In this document: in pieces, positions 46,477-56,800 of the stretch
Numbering within the stretch: the first letter of the stretch is position 1
How the letters are laid out: each line of letters begins with the position of its first letter
Origin: Cycas panzhihuaensis
Taxonomy: Eukaryota; Cycadophyta
Direction: 5' to 3'
Assembly: GCA_023213395.1 (NCBI GenBank)
Contig: CM041465.1
Span: 3,038,001-3,102,000 of the forward strand
Length of the DNA stretch: 64,000 nt
Program-made: the position numbers and the translations under genes
The notes under the pieces: model-generated
Told to the model about the DNA's origin: nothing
The model's database searches: none
Seen by the model: the letters and a program-made list of their open reading frames with translations, nothing else

Positions 46477-47345
46477 ATGGTAGTTAATTTTGGCAGCATA
46501 ATTATTCTAAAATTTGATGGATCTAACTTCTTAAATTAGAGTAGGAGGATGGGACTCATCCTCATCGCTAAAGACATGTGGGATATTGTGAGAACAAGAT
46601 ACATTGAATTAGGACAAAATGTAACCAATTCAGAGAAATTAACATATAAGGAGAATGTAAAGAAGGATAATGAGGCCCATGCATTGATATTTTGTGCTTT
46701 AGAGGATCACATATTTCTTAGGGTAAGTGAGGTAACAAAATCTAAGGAAGCTTAGGACACCTTACAACTAATTTATAAAGGGGTAGCTTCATCCAAGCTA
46801 TAAACCTTGAGGAGTAGGTTTGAGAACTTAAAGATAATACCTAATAAATTAGTTATAGAATTCATGACCAAGGTTCAAGACCTTGTTAATCATATAAGAT
46901 CTCTTGGAGAAACATTAACTAAATAAAGGGTTGTTAAGAGAATTTTAAGATGTGTTAGTTAAGTTAAAAGATCTGAAATGGTGGTAATAAGTATATAGGT
47001 GTCAAAGGACTTGAGTACCCTAAAAATTGAATAACTAAGTGCCTTGTTAATGGAAGTAGAGGAGAAGAAGAATATAAGTGAGTCACTTAATCATGCCTTT
47101 GCAACTAAGGCAAAGATACAATCAAACACACAAGTTGGAACCAACAAGTCTAGGGATCAATTCCAAGGGAGAGAGAAAGAAACCCTAGATAAGAAATATA
47201 CCAAGAAAGGCAAGCAAGATATCAAGCTCTACATCAAAGACATCGAGGAGCAAACCAAAGGAATCCTAGCTATAATTGATATCAAAGTTAAGAAAGGCAC
47301 CATGGGGCAAACCAATGTTGCCATAATTGTCAAGGCCACATGAAC
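46477..47345 (+). pseudogene. Copia-2 gag
   Basis: ATG at 46477 opens MVVNFGSIIILKFDGSNFLN, then a stop (TGG to TAG), then MGLILIAKDMWDIVRTRYIE, open 46549-46755, and ENLKIIPNKLVIEFMTKVQD. The same frame resumes at 47044-47343 with LLMEVEEKKNISESLNHAFA and a Lys-rich tail. In a shifted frame the end reads CCHNCQGHMNS, a broken CCHC knuckle. FDGSNF followed by W and the UBN2-like core identify a Copia capsid. Confidence 0.8.
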
Positions 47346-47639
47346 TCTTAAAGGACCAACTTTAACTATTCCAATAATAGATAGAGGGATAACCAAGCTC
47401 TATATTTAGAAAGAGGAAGACCATCTAATATTGATAGAACTAATCCTCACACCAGGAGTCTTAGTTATAGGAGAAGGGATTCAGTTCACTACTCATTTTT
47501 CAATAGAGTTGGTCATACTGAAGATAAATATTTTTCCAAGAATGGTCCACCCACTAGGGGAAGTGCTAACATAATTTTAGAAACAATGGAGAATGATCAA
47601 CTATTTTTATCTAATTTTATTGCTCATGAGGAAGAAAAT

Positions 47640-47904
47640 GATAGTTGATATATTGATTCTAATTGTTCCACCCATATGACCCATAAATAAGATATATTAC
47701 AAACCATGTATAAAACTAGAAAAGGGTCTATTATGTTTGGTGATGACACCTCTTATGAATTTATTAGAAGAGGTAATATTGTCCTATAGATAGAATTAGG
47801 AGAAACTTGATACCTTAATGATGTGATACATATTCCAACATTAAAGAAGAACTTCTATCAGTAGGATAGATGATGGGTGAAGATTACAAAGTTGTAGGAA
47901 ATGA
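47640..47904 (+). pseudogene. Copia-2 protease fragment
   Basis: Reading IDSNCSTHMTHK, equivalent to the usual DSGCSTHMTG with Gly replaced by Asn, then IMFGDDTSYEFIRRGNIVL and DVIHIPTLKKNF. Small frameshifts follow, after which MMGEDYKVVGN runs straight into the insertion point at 47904. Confidence 0.75.
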
Positions 47905-47933
47905 TGTAGGCCTAACCTGGCTCTGATACCAAA

Positions 47934-48310
47934 TGTTAGAGAATAAATGATGGAGAACATGGTAGAACATAAACACATAATCAATACATTGTTGCAAAAA
48001 TAGAAAATTCTTTGTATTTAATCTGTTGTTTGAGAGAGAGCATTATAAATGTCTAAAGTTAAGTGGTGTCTAAAGACACCAAGTTTGTACACCTCTGCAA
48101 ATATATAGTTCGGGCGAGGAGGGAAGCTCCTCAACCCCTAAAATTTAAATAACAATAAAATAATAACTTAACTCAAATTAAATTAAATCAACTTAATCTT
48201 ACCTTATACTTACCTTCACATATGAGCACCCATATGTGTAAATTGATGAGAGTGAGGTGTACACTCCTAGTTAGCAAGTGGGAGTGGGGTGATGATTATT
48301 AACCCTAACA
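47934..48310 (-). repeat. 3' LTR of the nested element
   Basis: On the minus strand it starts TGTTAGGGTTAATAATC and ends CTCTAACA; the ends are a 6-bp inverted repeat TGTTAG...CTAACA. A primer-like TTTGGTATCAGAGCC and CTACA continue to 47905 beyond this end, so the true LTR may be about 406 bp and include that motif. Confidence 0.75.
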
Positions 48311-49660
48311 TCCTCCCCCTTAATGGTCATCATGAACAACTTTGTCTTCTCTTTAAACTTGTAGAATTTGTACTTGAAAAAAACTTTGAAGATTTATCTT
48401 GTAGCTTGATCACTTTTAACTTGCTTCATCCTCTTTAGCAATGTGTATGTCTTCGCCATTGAATGATACAAAAAAAGTGTAAGTAAATGTAGCTTGATTT
48501 AGTTGTAAGCACATATATGTTCAACGCAGCTTTTATGTTCTCAAGGAAGAAATTAGAAAAGGATACAAAAATCTAGGACATAGTTAGGCTTTGGCATTAC
48601 TCTACCCTTGGACATTTTATATTTGTTTAGTTCAGCTTTGAAGTTCTTGTATTTATACTTTGATATCTACAGAGACTCAGGATATTGTGAATTCTTTAGA
48701 TGAGAATAATAAATAACAAATGTGTTGCATTATAGATGCAGTAGTTTACCCTGTTATAGAGGGGGGAAACTTTTAATCTACAAAGCAAAAGCTTACTTAA
48801 GAACTTCTACAGAAGCTGAAACAACTTAAGGATCATGGAAATGTAAATGAACAAGAAGTTCTTGAAGAGTGGCAGAAGAAAAAAATCTTGAAGAAATTAG
48901 GAAATAGGAAGTAGCAAAAAATAGCTTCAAACACAACTGTTGGGAAGTCAAAGGGTACAACAGAAGTTGTATTTGCAAAGTAAGCGGTGATATATAAAGA
49001 TTGTAATAAAATAATCAACCAAAAAATATAATAATAGAAACCAAAGAGTTAAAAAAATTGAGTACGTAGTATATTATTTTAAAAACTCAGAAAGATGGAG
49101 TAAAAATCACAAATATAAAATAGAAAATACTAGGAGACTATTTTCTAGCCAAAAACTCAAGCTCAATATGAGAACAATGTAGTATATACCATATAAATAG
49201 TTATAATGAAGAAATATTTCAAAAAAATTATATATTTATATAGAAAAGAATGAAAAATCTAGTGATTCAATGGAGCCACAAATGAAACTAGAAATTTTTT
49301 TAAATATATTGACATAAATATATTAAATAAATAAAATACATATATATTTGTATCTAAAATATTTCAAATATGTTGGAGCAGATATATCAAAGAAATGAGA
49401 AAATATATGTTTATATCTGAATAAAAATGAAGAACTTAGTAATGCAGCTATGACTGATTTGCAGAAAATAGACTTTGATTCTTCCAGTAGATGGATCTGC
49501 TGTAGTATGACTTCTTTAGAAAGCTTGTTAGGATGAATATGCACCAAACCTTGCACAGATATGAAAGAAGATATTAAGTTAATAGACAAAATGTATAAAA
49601 AAATGGTCAAATATTTAATAAAATATACATATATGAAAGAAAAACTTGAATAAATATTGT

Positions 49661-49924
49661 AGATCTAAAGAAAAATATTACAGATCTGAAGAAAATATTA
49701 CAGATCTAAAGGAAATATTACAGATCTGTATAAAAATATTATAGATCTAAAGAAAATATGGTAGATCTAAAGTAAATATTACAGATCTGAAGTAAATATT
49801 ACATATCTAAAGAAAAATATTATAGATTTGAAGAAAAAATATTACAGATCTAAAGAAAATATTACAGATTTGAAGAAAATATTACAGATCTAAAGAAAAT
49901 ATTATAGATTTGAACAAAATAAAC
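49661..49924. repeat. Minisatellite: about 13 units of 20 bp (AGATCTAAAGAAAATATTAC)
   Basis: Units of 19-22 bp follow one another without gaps. Most keep AGATCT (a BglII site) and alternate roughly between AAAG and GAAG after it, suggesting an older 40-bp dimer. Three units have AGATTT in place of AGATCT. The related partial element at 44480-45295 has only a single AGATCTATAAAAAATATTG at the corresponding place (near 44585), so the expansion happened in this copy. Confidence 0.9.
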
Positions 49925-50395
49925 TAGAAAATGGTCAAATATTTGATAAAATATATAGATATGAAGAATATATAGCACAGATTTAGAGAAAACCTAAATA
50001 AATATTGCTTGCAGCTGTGCTCCTACATAGATCTAAAAAAAGTATTAGATAAATAGATAAAATATGCCTGAAAATGGTCAAATATTTGACATAAATATAT
50101 AAAACTTGTTGATAAAACCTTTGTAGAGTGATAAAATCTTGATATTTATTGTTTACAGTTATATACCTACACATATTTGAAACAATATCTAAAATATATT
50201 TGTTATTTCACAAGTATAACTCAAGAATAATTAGATCTCTAATAAAAAATATAAGAAACTACTAATAAACTTTTCAGAAAATGAATATAACCAATCTTTA
50301 CTTGTTGTGAGTAGATCTACCTCAAAATGCTAATAGATCTTCTTTCTCTTCAAAAAACTTCAACAGGCCAACAAAATGCTAATAGATCTTCTTAC

Positions 50396-50497
50396 TCTGA
50401 TACCAAATGTAGGAGTAGATGTAGGCCCAACTTAGCTCTGATACCAAATGTAGGAGTAGATGCAAGCCTAAATAGATCTGATACCAAATGTACCAAA
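50396..50497 (-). repeat. Three tandem primer-binding-like motifs beside the 5' LTR of the nested element
   Basis: The plus strand carries CTGATACCAAATGTAGGAG (about 50397), CTCTGATACCAAATGTAGGA (about 50436) and ATCTGATACCAAATGTACCA (about 50476), each the reverse complement of TTTGGTATCAGA. They are spaced about 40 bp apart with intervening GTAGATGTAGGCCCAACTTA-like sequence. A fourth copy lies outside the other LTR at 47906-47933. Normally one primer site per element is expected. Confidence 0.75.
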
Positions 50498-50879
50498 TGT
50501 TGGAGAGTAAAGGATGGAGAACATGGTAGAACATAAACACATAATCAATATATTATTGCATAAATAGAAAATCTTTTGTATTCAATTCATTGTTTGAGAG
50601 AGATCATTACAAATGTCCAAAAGTAGGCAGTGTCTAAAGATATAAGAGTTGCACACCCCTCCAAATATATAGTTTGGGGGAGGAGGGAAACTCCTCAACC
50701 CCTAAAATTTAAAAACTAATAAAATAATAACGTAACTTAACTCAAATTAAATCAAATCAACTTAACCTTACATTATACTTACCTTCACATGTGAGCACCC
50801 ACATGCATAAATTAATGAGAGTGAGGTGTGCACTCCTAGTTGGAAGGTGGGAGTGGTGTGATGATCATTAACTCCAAAA
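50498..50879 (-). repeat. 5' LTR of the nested element
   Basis: Homologous to 47934-48310 over its length; the right terminus is AAAA where the other copy has AACA, i.e. the start TG has probably mutated. Confidence 0.75.
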
Positions 50880-50883
50880 AATG

Positions 50884-52080
50884 TTATATTTGACAATGGT
50901 GAATGTACAATTGAGAATAAAAGAAAGAATAAGGCAGTAGTTGTTGAAGGTAAAATGATTAAAGATAGACTCTTCAAGCTAGTTCTCACCTCTTCAGATA
51001 ACTATGCTTTAAGAACTATAATCAAATTTGATAGTGATATATGACATAAGAGATTTGGTCATTTAAATTATAATAGTTTAGCACTAATAAAGAAAATGGA
51101 CATGGTTGATGGGTTGCCTTATATTGAAGTGGATAAAAATATTTGTCAAGGGTGTATCTTAGGAAAACACCATAGAGAAAGTTTTTTGGATGGTAGCTAT
51201 AAAGTAAAAAGGCCATTTTATCTAGTCTATACAGATCTTTATGGTCCCATGGATGTTGCTTTACTAACAGGTGCTAAATATTTTCTCATAGTTATTGATG
51301 ACTACACAAGGAAAACTTGGGTCTACTTCTTAAAGTTCAAGTCTAATGCATTCTAACACTTTGTCGACTTTAAAACATTTATGGAGAGGCAAAGTGGACA
51401 AAAGATACTCTCTCTAAATTTAGATAATTGAGGAGAATTTATCTCAATTAAGTTTAAGGCCTATTGTATACATCATGGCATTAGGAAAGAACTCATAAAT
51501 CCTTACACCCCTTAATAAAATGGGGTGGATGAAAGAAATAATTACACCATAGTTAAGATGGCTAGGTGCATGTTAAAAGATAAAAGATTAGGACATGAAT
51601 TCTATACAGAGGTTGTCTACACTTTTATTTATTTACTCAATATGTATACCAATAAATCCCTTAGGTGGATGACACCTAAAGAAGCATGGATTGGATACAA
51701 ACTTAGTATTCACCATTTAAGAGTTTTTGGTTGCCTAACTTATGTCCATATCCCTAAATAAAAGAGGCCTAAGTTAGATGATAATATTACCAAATGTATA
51801 TTTATTGGTTACAATGATGCTTCCAAATCCTATAAAGTTTATGATCCTAAAGCACAAAAAGTCATGGTGAGTAGGGATGTTATGTTCTAAGAAAATGATT
51901 ATTATCACATTGATTATGATTAAGACAAAGGAAAAGGTGTTATGATAAACCTTGATTCAACCACTAGGTCCACATATGTACCACCTAGGTATGACTTAAG
52001 ATAAAGTATTGATGTACCGAGTGGGGAGGGAAACTCCTCACAACCTACACGACAAAAATTTCCTAGATGGGTTTAAAGGA
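50884..52080 (+). pseudogene. Copia-2 GAG-pre-integrase, integrase and linker
   Basis: Continues the protease reading: VIFDNGECTIENKRKNKAV, HKRFGHLNYNSLALIKKMD, the zinc pair ICQGCILGKHHRESF, core VYTDLYGPMDVALLTGAKYF (first Asp), LNLDN then a stop (Gly to TGA) and GEF (second Asp), and VDERNNYTIVKMARCMLKD with the catalytic Glu. The segment HHLRVFGCLTYVHIPK ends the open part at 51761. The linker then has several stops. All three acidic catalytic residues are preserved. Confidence 0.88.
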
Positions 52081-52088
52081 ACCATAAT

Positions 52089-53720
52089 ATGGATAATATT
52101 TTGGACAATGATTATACTAGAAGTTCCACTTATTCCTATAGGGTGGATTTTGCTTTTATGAGTCAAGTCATGGAGACTCATGTGCCTCATACCTTTGATG
52201 AGGCGAATATGTATGATGATTGGAGAAAAGCCATAGAAGAGGAATATAATCCCATAGTGAAAAATGATACATGTAAACTAGTTGATATTCCTCCTAACAA
52301 AATGACCATTAGTACCAAATGGGTCTATAAGATCAAATTCTGATATGATGGATCAATTGATAGATATAAGACTAGACTCATAGCTAAAGGTTATGCCCAA
52401 AGGGAAGGCATAGACTATAGTGAAACCCTTACTCCTGTCACATGCATAGAAACTGTTCATATGGTGTTGAGTTTGGCTACATAAAAGGGATGGGATGTTC
52501 ATAAAATAGGTGTTAAATGTGTATTTCTTAATGTGTATATTGAAGAAGACATTTATGTCCATTAACCCAAAGGTTTTGAAGTCAAGGGAGAAAAAGACAA
52601 AGTGTATAAACTAAAAGAGGCACTTTATAGACTAAAACAAGCACCTAGGCATGGTACTCCTGGATCGATAAATATTTCAAAGACTAAGGATTCAAAAGAA
52701 CCCAATCAGATCCAAATTTATACATCAAGATCAAAGGAGACTCCATCCTAATAGTAGAACTTTATGTAGATGATCTTGTCTACATAGAAAATGGCTCCTA
52801 TCTTTCAAAAAATTTTAAGGATGATATATGTAATGAGTTTGAAATGATAGGTTTGGGCTTGATGCATTACTTCCTAGGTTTAGAAGTGTGGTAAGACGAA
52901 GACGGTATTTTCATTTCCTAAGGAAAGTATACCTTAGACTTACTCCAAAAGTTTAAGATGGATGATTGTAAAGCCCTAGCCATACTTGCTAAAGTTGGTA
53001 TCAAGTTATCTAAACTTGATGATTCTACACCAGTGGATCCCACTCTCTACAAATAATTAATTGGTAGCCTAATTTATCTAACATCAATATGAATTGATAT
53101 TATATATACAGTAAGTATAGTTTTAAGATTCATGTAAGATCCCAAATTCGCTCATTAGTAAGCAGCTAAGAGGATCTTATGATACTTAAAGGATATTATA
53201 GATTATGGGTTGCATTATAAATCTTCACCAAACTTTAGGCTGATGAGATATACAAACTCTAATTAGGCAGGAGACATTGATGATAAGAAATCTACTTTAG
53301 GATGTGCACTCAATTTAGGTTCAACAGCCATATCATGGAGCACAAAGAAGTAGAATACAATTTCCTTATCTATAGTAGAAGTAGAGTATAAAGAAGTAGT
53401 TTTAGGGGCATGCGAGATAGTATGGTTATGATGACTCCTTTAAGATCTTCAAATGGAACAAAAAGGGCCAACTAAGATTTGGTATGATAATCAAAGCATC
53501 ATAAAAATGACTCAAAATCTAAATTTTGATGGTAGAACTAAGTACATTGAAACTTAGCATCACTTCATTCAGAAATTAGTCTAGGGAGGTGAAATCAAGT
53601 TGGTATATTTCAGCATAGAATATCAAATAATAGATATCTTCACAAAGCTATTAGGAAAAATTATGTTTCAAAAATTTAGAGACAAACTTGGAGTATTACA
53701 TAATGGATATTATAGGGGAT
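52089..53720 (+). pseudogene. Copia-2 reverse transcriptase and RNase H
   Basis: RT begins [57 protein letters not shown], then a frame break near 52650 and ELYVDDLVYIEN (YVDD at 52763-52774), LMHYFLGLEVW. RNase H: LIGSLIYLTSI, DIDDKKSTLGCALNLGSTAI, WYDNQSIIKMTQNLNFDGRT and IIDIFTKLLGKIMFQKFRDK. Numerous stops, most one transition from Trp, Gln or Arg codons. Confidence 0.87.
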
Positions 53721-54479
53721 AATATTGGAATAATATCCATTATATAGAAACATATGCAAGAGGTGCCTCAGGAAGTAGTGGGCTACTACCAACTAACCTT
53801 GAGCTACCTCAAGCCGACAAGGTAAGTGTTGTGTTTTAATTTATTATTTTTTTGAACTTTTTACTAACATCGAGTTGAGGCGGTCTCCCACCTCCATAAA
53901 ATCTATTTATATATGGAGAGTACTTCCCTGGTGTTTTTTAATACTACCTTCGTTCTTGGAGATTTGATTGATTTTGAAGCTGTGGCTTACTATGTAAATG
54001 ACTTGTTCCATCCTTGCTCCAACAAAATATTCATGAATTTGAGTAGACTAAGCCTATTCTACAAATTTTGAGTGGTTATACCATAGAGTTTAGAGAAAAT
54101 TTATAAAAATTACAAGAAATTTAATTTTAACCTATTATTTTTTGCTATTTTTAGGGTCTAAAATCTACTATTATAAATTCTAATAGCCATAAATTTGGCT
54201 ATGAATATTTGATTAACCTTAAATTTTTTGCGAATTTTTACATCTCAATGTCTATTTTCTATTAGAAGTGGTTTAAGATATATTGTATATTAGAGTAAAA
54301 AATTATTAGCATTTTAGTAATAAATATTATTATAGTCCAAAAAAAATAAAAAAATTATGACCTACTTTAAAAGGGCCACAATTTTTATATAAGTGTCATA
54401 ATTTAATTTCATATAAAGAGTTGAAATCATGGTTTAGAGGTATTCATTTTTGAGGTATACTTTAATACACTTGAAGATC
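53721..54479. other. Possible Copia-2 3' LTR region, otherwise nothing seen
   Basis: After a weak purine stretch (TATAGGGGATAATATTGG, 53715-53732) there is a TATA-like TATTTATATATGGAG near 53904 and a CCAACAAAATATTC near 54020 that could be LTR parts. No second copy allows a test. Confidence 0.3.
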
Positions 54480-55640
54480 ATTTTATATGGTAGGCATTAA
54501 AAGATTCTGAAGAGGTCACTAAGGTAGTTGTAAAAACTGAAGCTTCACTTAGGATTTTAGAAACTAAATATAGTCAAATATAGGCAAAAAATAGACCAAG
54601 TTTTTAAGGACTTTTAAAATCTTAAGGAAAATTTTGAAGAGTAGAAAGGAGAGAATAATAGAAGAATAAACAAAATGTGTAGACTATGTGTAAATTCTTT
54701 AGAGAGGCTTAACAAGTTATCCATCAAAGCAAACAAAATAACAAAAGATTTAGAAACACAATCAAACATATTAATGATGTTATTTACATCAAAGGATTTT
54801 GGGAAAAAAAGAGAACACTAGTAGTAGCAATGATAAGGAATAAGATAAAAAAGAAGATAATAATTATGAATAAGAAGATTGAAAGGAATATAAGAAATAT
54901 GAGGACCACTAATAGCTGGTCCTTTTCCATAAACTAAAGGTATTAATCTATCCCTAAGATGGTAATATTGAAGTAGATTAATGGGTAGTAAAAGCAGAAA
55001 ATACTATTAATATGCCCTGTATTAGTAAGGCATAGGAACAAATCAACTTTTCCATAGATCTTCTAATGGGATCTATGTATCATTAGACAAAACTCTAGAC
55101 AAGGGAGGAAAAACAAATAATTTCAAACACTTTTTGGAGGATTTTATAGGGTGAATAGAGGATAAATGAGGTTACCCATATCATGTCCAACTAGCACATT
55201 ACCTCTAGAAGAAACAAGTTGTCAAATAATACATAAAAGAGTTTGAAAAACTTTACTTAAAATTAGGAGACTCTTCTAGTGTCATACTTCTATTCTATAT
55301 TAATAACCTATTACTTGAAATTCAAGAAGATGTTTACTATTACAAGTCAAATGGTCTAGATGATGCCATCAATATAGCATAATAAATTGAGTCCAAGAAT
55401 CAAACCTTTAGAAGAAATTTTTTCATTGCATATTATTGACTTAAGTATAAGCCAAATGGGTCAAGAAGTTAAGGACTTCATAATTGATAGAAGACAAATC
55501 CAAGTGTATTTGGGAAATCTATTGAAATATAAAGGGCTAGAGAGATTAAGAGGAGTAAGAAGAGGACACTTAGTATATGTCACACTTGTAAAAAACCATT
55601 AGTCAAGGGATATAAGTGTGTAAAAAGGAATCTATATAGT
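54480..55640 (+). pseudogene. Gypsy-type gag remnant
   Basis: The N-terminal half is Lys/Glu-rich and helical. The capsid core near 55170-55400 reads YPYHVQLAHYL, QYIKEFEKLYLKLGDSSSV (with a stop), LLFYINNLLLEIQEDVYYYK and LDDAINIA. A nucleocapsid knuckle follows near 55580 as CHTCKKPLVKGYKC, where the usual His of GHKC is Tyr. The pattern suits Gypsy elements with a single CX2C...GHxC knuckle. Many stops. Confidence 0.6.
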
Positions 55641-55759
55641 ATAAAAGTAGAAATTAAAGATATGGAAGAAGGTGAGTATTAGCATGATCTATAAGTGGAG
55701 TAAGTCAAGGAAGAAATAAGGCAATCTAAATAATTGGATGATGGTCAACCTAAGATTTA

Positions 55760-56348
55760 CCTATTAACTATATCAAGAATTGCACCTTCCAATATCATGA
55801 AGCTCTTTAGATACCTTAGACATGAAAATATAATCCTTCTTACTGATCTAAGAAGCACCCATAATTTTATCTATATATAAGAGGCTAAACTATTAGGGCT
55901 ACAAATGGAAAAAAAGGAGTTATATATCTCACTCCTAGGGAATTAACTCTTATCATGCCAATGTGAGATCAAACATCAACAACTATATATTGATAGTTAC
56001 AAGTTCTTAGTAAACTATTATGCATTTGATATCAACGGCCTTGATGGATTTTTAGGAGTTGAATAAGGACATTAGGGACCTACACCCTAATCACAATGAA
56101 AATTTCATCAGGTTTAAATCAAATGGAAGAAAATACCAACTAAAAAGAATTAATACCCCAGAGTCAAAGGTCATATTTGTAGAGAAAGTAGAAAAAATTG
56201 ATATGTAAAAGATATGTTAGGTTCATTGTAGTCTTATTTTCTATACAAGTAGAGGAATCCAAAGATAAATTACTACTAGAGTGAAGGGATAAAATATATG
56301 AGCTTGTAAGTTGGTATCAATATCTTTTGCAAGAACTACTAAGAACTC
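55760..56348 (+). pseudogene. Gypsy protease and start of the RT linker, interrupted by Copia-B
   Basis: The segment ILLTDLRSTHNFIYIQEAKL equals the Gypsy protease signature D-x-G-S-T-H-N-F-I with Gly changed to Arg, followed by LLGLQ. It runs to LVSWYQYLLQELLR at the insertion point 56348. The continuation is found after Copia-B at 63951. Confidence 0.6.
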
Positions 56349-56786
56349 TGTTAGGAATATTAATGTAACTTTTATGTTCTTCTTAAAGTTCATATTTATG
56401 TCACATGTCTAAATTAGTATTTAAGTTATTCTAATGTTTAACTTTGGTGTTTATTAATTATCTTATGTGGAAGGTGGTTGAAATGCGCAACTGCATTTCA
56501 ACGAACCTTTCTTAATATAAATTCTTCTCCTAGATTCAAGGAGATGGTTCTGAGAATCTGGGAGGGCTATCTAAAAGCCTTTTACAAGGCTGGTTAGGTG
56601 GTTTATGTATATGGTTTTTTATTTTTCAATATTCTTAATATAAACACAGCTTTAGGAGGTGGTTTTTCTTCCCCAGAAGGGGTTTTCCACCTGTCAATCT
56701 GGTGTATATGTGTAGTGTCATGTTGTTGCCTATATTTGCTTATTATGAGATCCTGTGATGACATTGTACATATGCCATTTTCTACA
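56349..56786 (+). repeat. Copia-B 5' LTR (438 bp)
   Basis: TG...CA ends. A perfect 10-bp stem GTTGAAATGC (56477-56486) / GCATTTCAAC (56493-56502) lies near the presumed promoter (TTAATATAAATTC about 56514), and GGGGTTTTCCACC occurs near 56679. Confidence 0.93.
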
Positions 56787-56800
56787 TGGTATCAGAGCTT
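56787..56800 (+). other. Copia-B primer-binding site
   Basis: TGGTATCAGAGCTT directly follows the LTR and is a perfect match to the tRNA-iMet complement over 12 bases. Confidence 0.92.

Larger units (their letters stand above)
47905..50879 (-). mobile_element. Nested minus-strand LTR element without readable coding capacity
   Basis: Two related LTR blocks (47905/47934-48310 and 50498-50879) in the same orientation flank a 2.1-kb interior. The minus-strand polypurine tract ATTAAGGGGGAGGA (48324-48311) sits beside the left LTR and primer-like motifs sit beside the right LTR, so 5' is on the right. Target duplication is AATGT on the right (50880-50884) and AATGA on the left (47900-47904). No gag or pol frame is found; the interior is AT-rich and contains a minisatellite. 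It therefore looks like a LARD-type non-autonomous element. A second, partial copy lies at 44480-45295. Confidence 0.78.
46477..53720 (+). mobile_element. Copia-2: decayed Copia element split by a nested insertion
   Basis: Gag, protease, integrase, RT and RNase H occur in Copia order on the plus strand, but 47905-50879 between protease and integrase is a separate minus-strand LTR element. Removing it and one copy of its target duplication rejoins the reading (VVGN / VIFDNGECTI) in frame. LTRs of this element could not be delimited: an AATATTGGAATAATATCC region after RNase H (53727) may be the start of a 3' LTR, but no copy is found on the left. Confidence 0.85.

Noticed and set aside
49661-49924. 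Minisatellite as centromeric satellite or CRISPR-like array
   Set aside because: Units are contiguous with no spacers and the array is only about 260 bp inside a transposon, so neither fits.
50396-50500. Repeated GATACCA motifs as possible tRNA gene fragments
   Set aside because: Only the primer-complementary 12-13 bases are present, with no acceptor stem or cloverleaf; they are primer-binding-like motifs.
53800-53840. CAAGGTAAGTG as an exon-intron junction of a host gene
   Set aside because: No open reading frame with coding character precedes it and no acceptor or downstream exon is recognisable.
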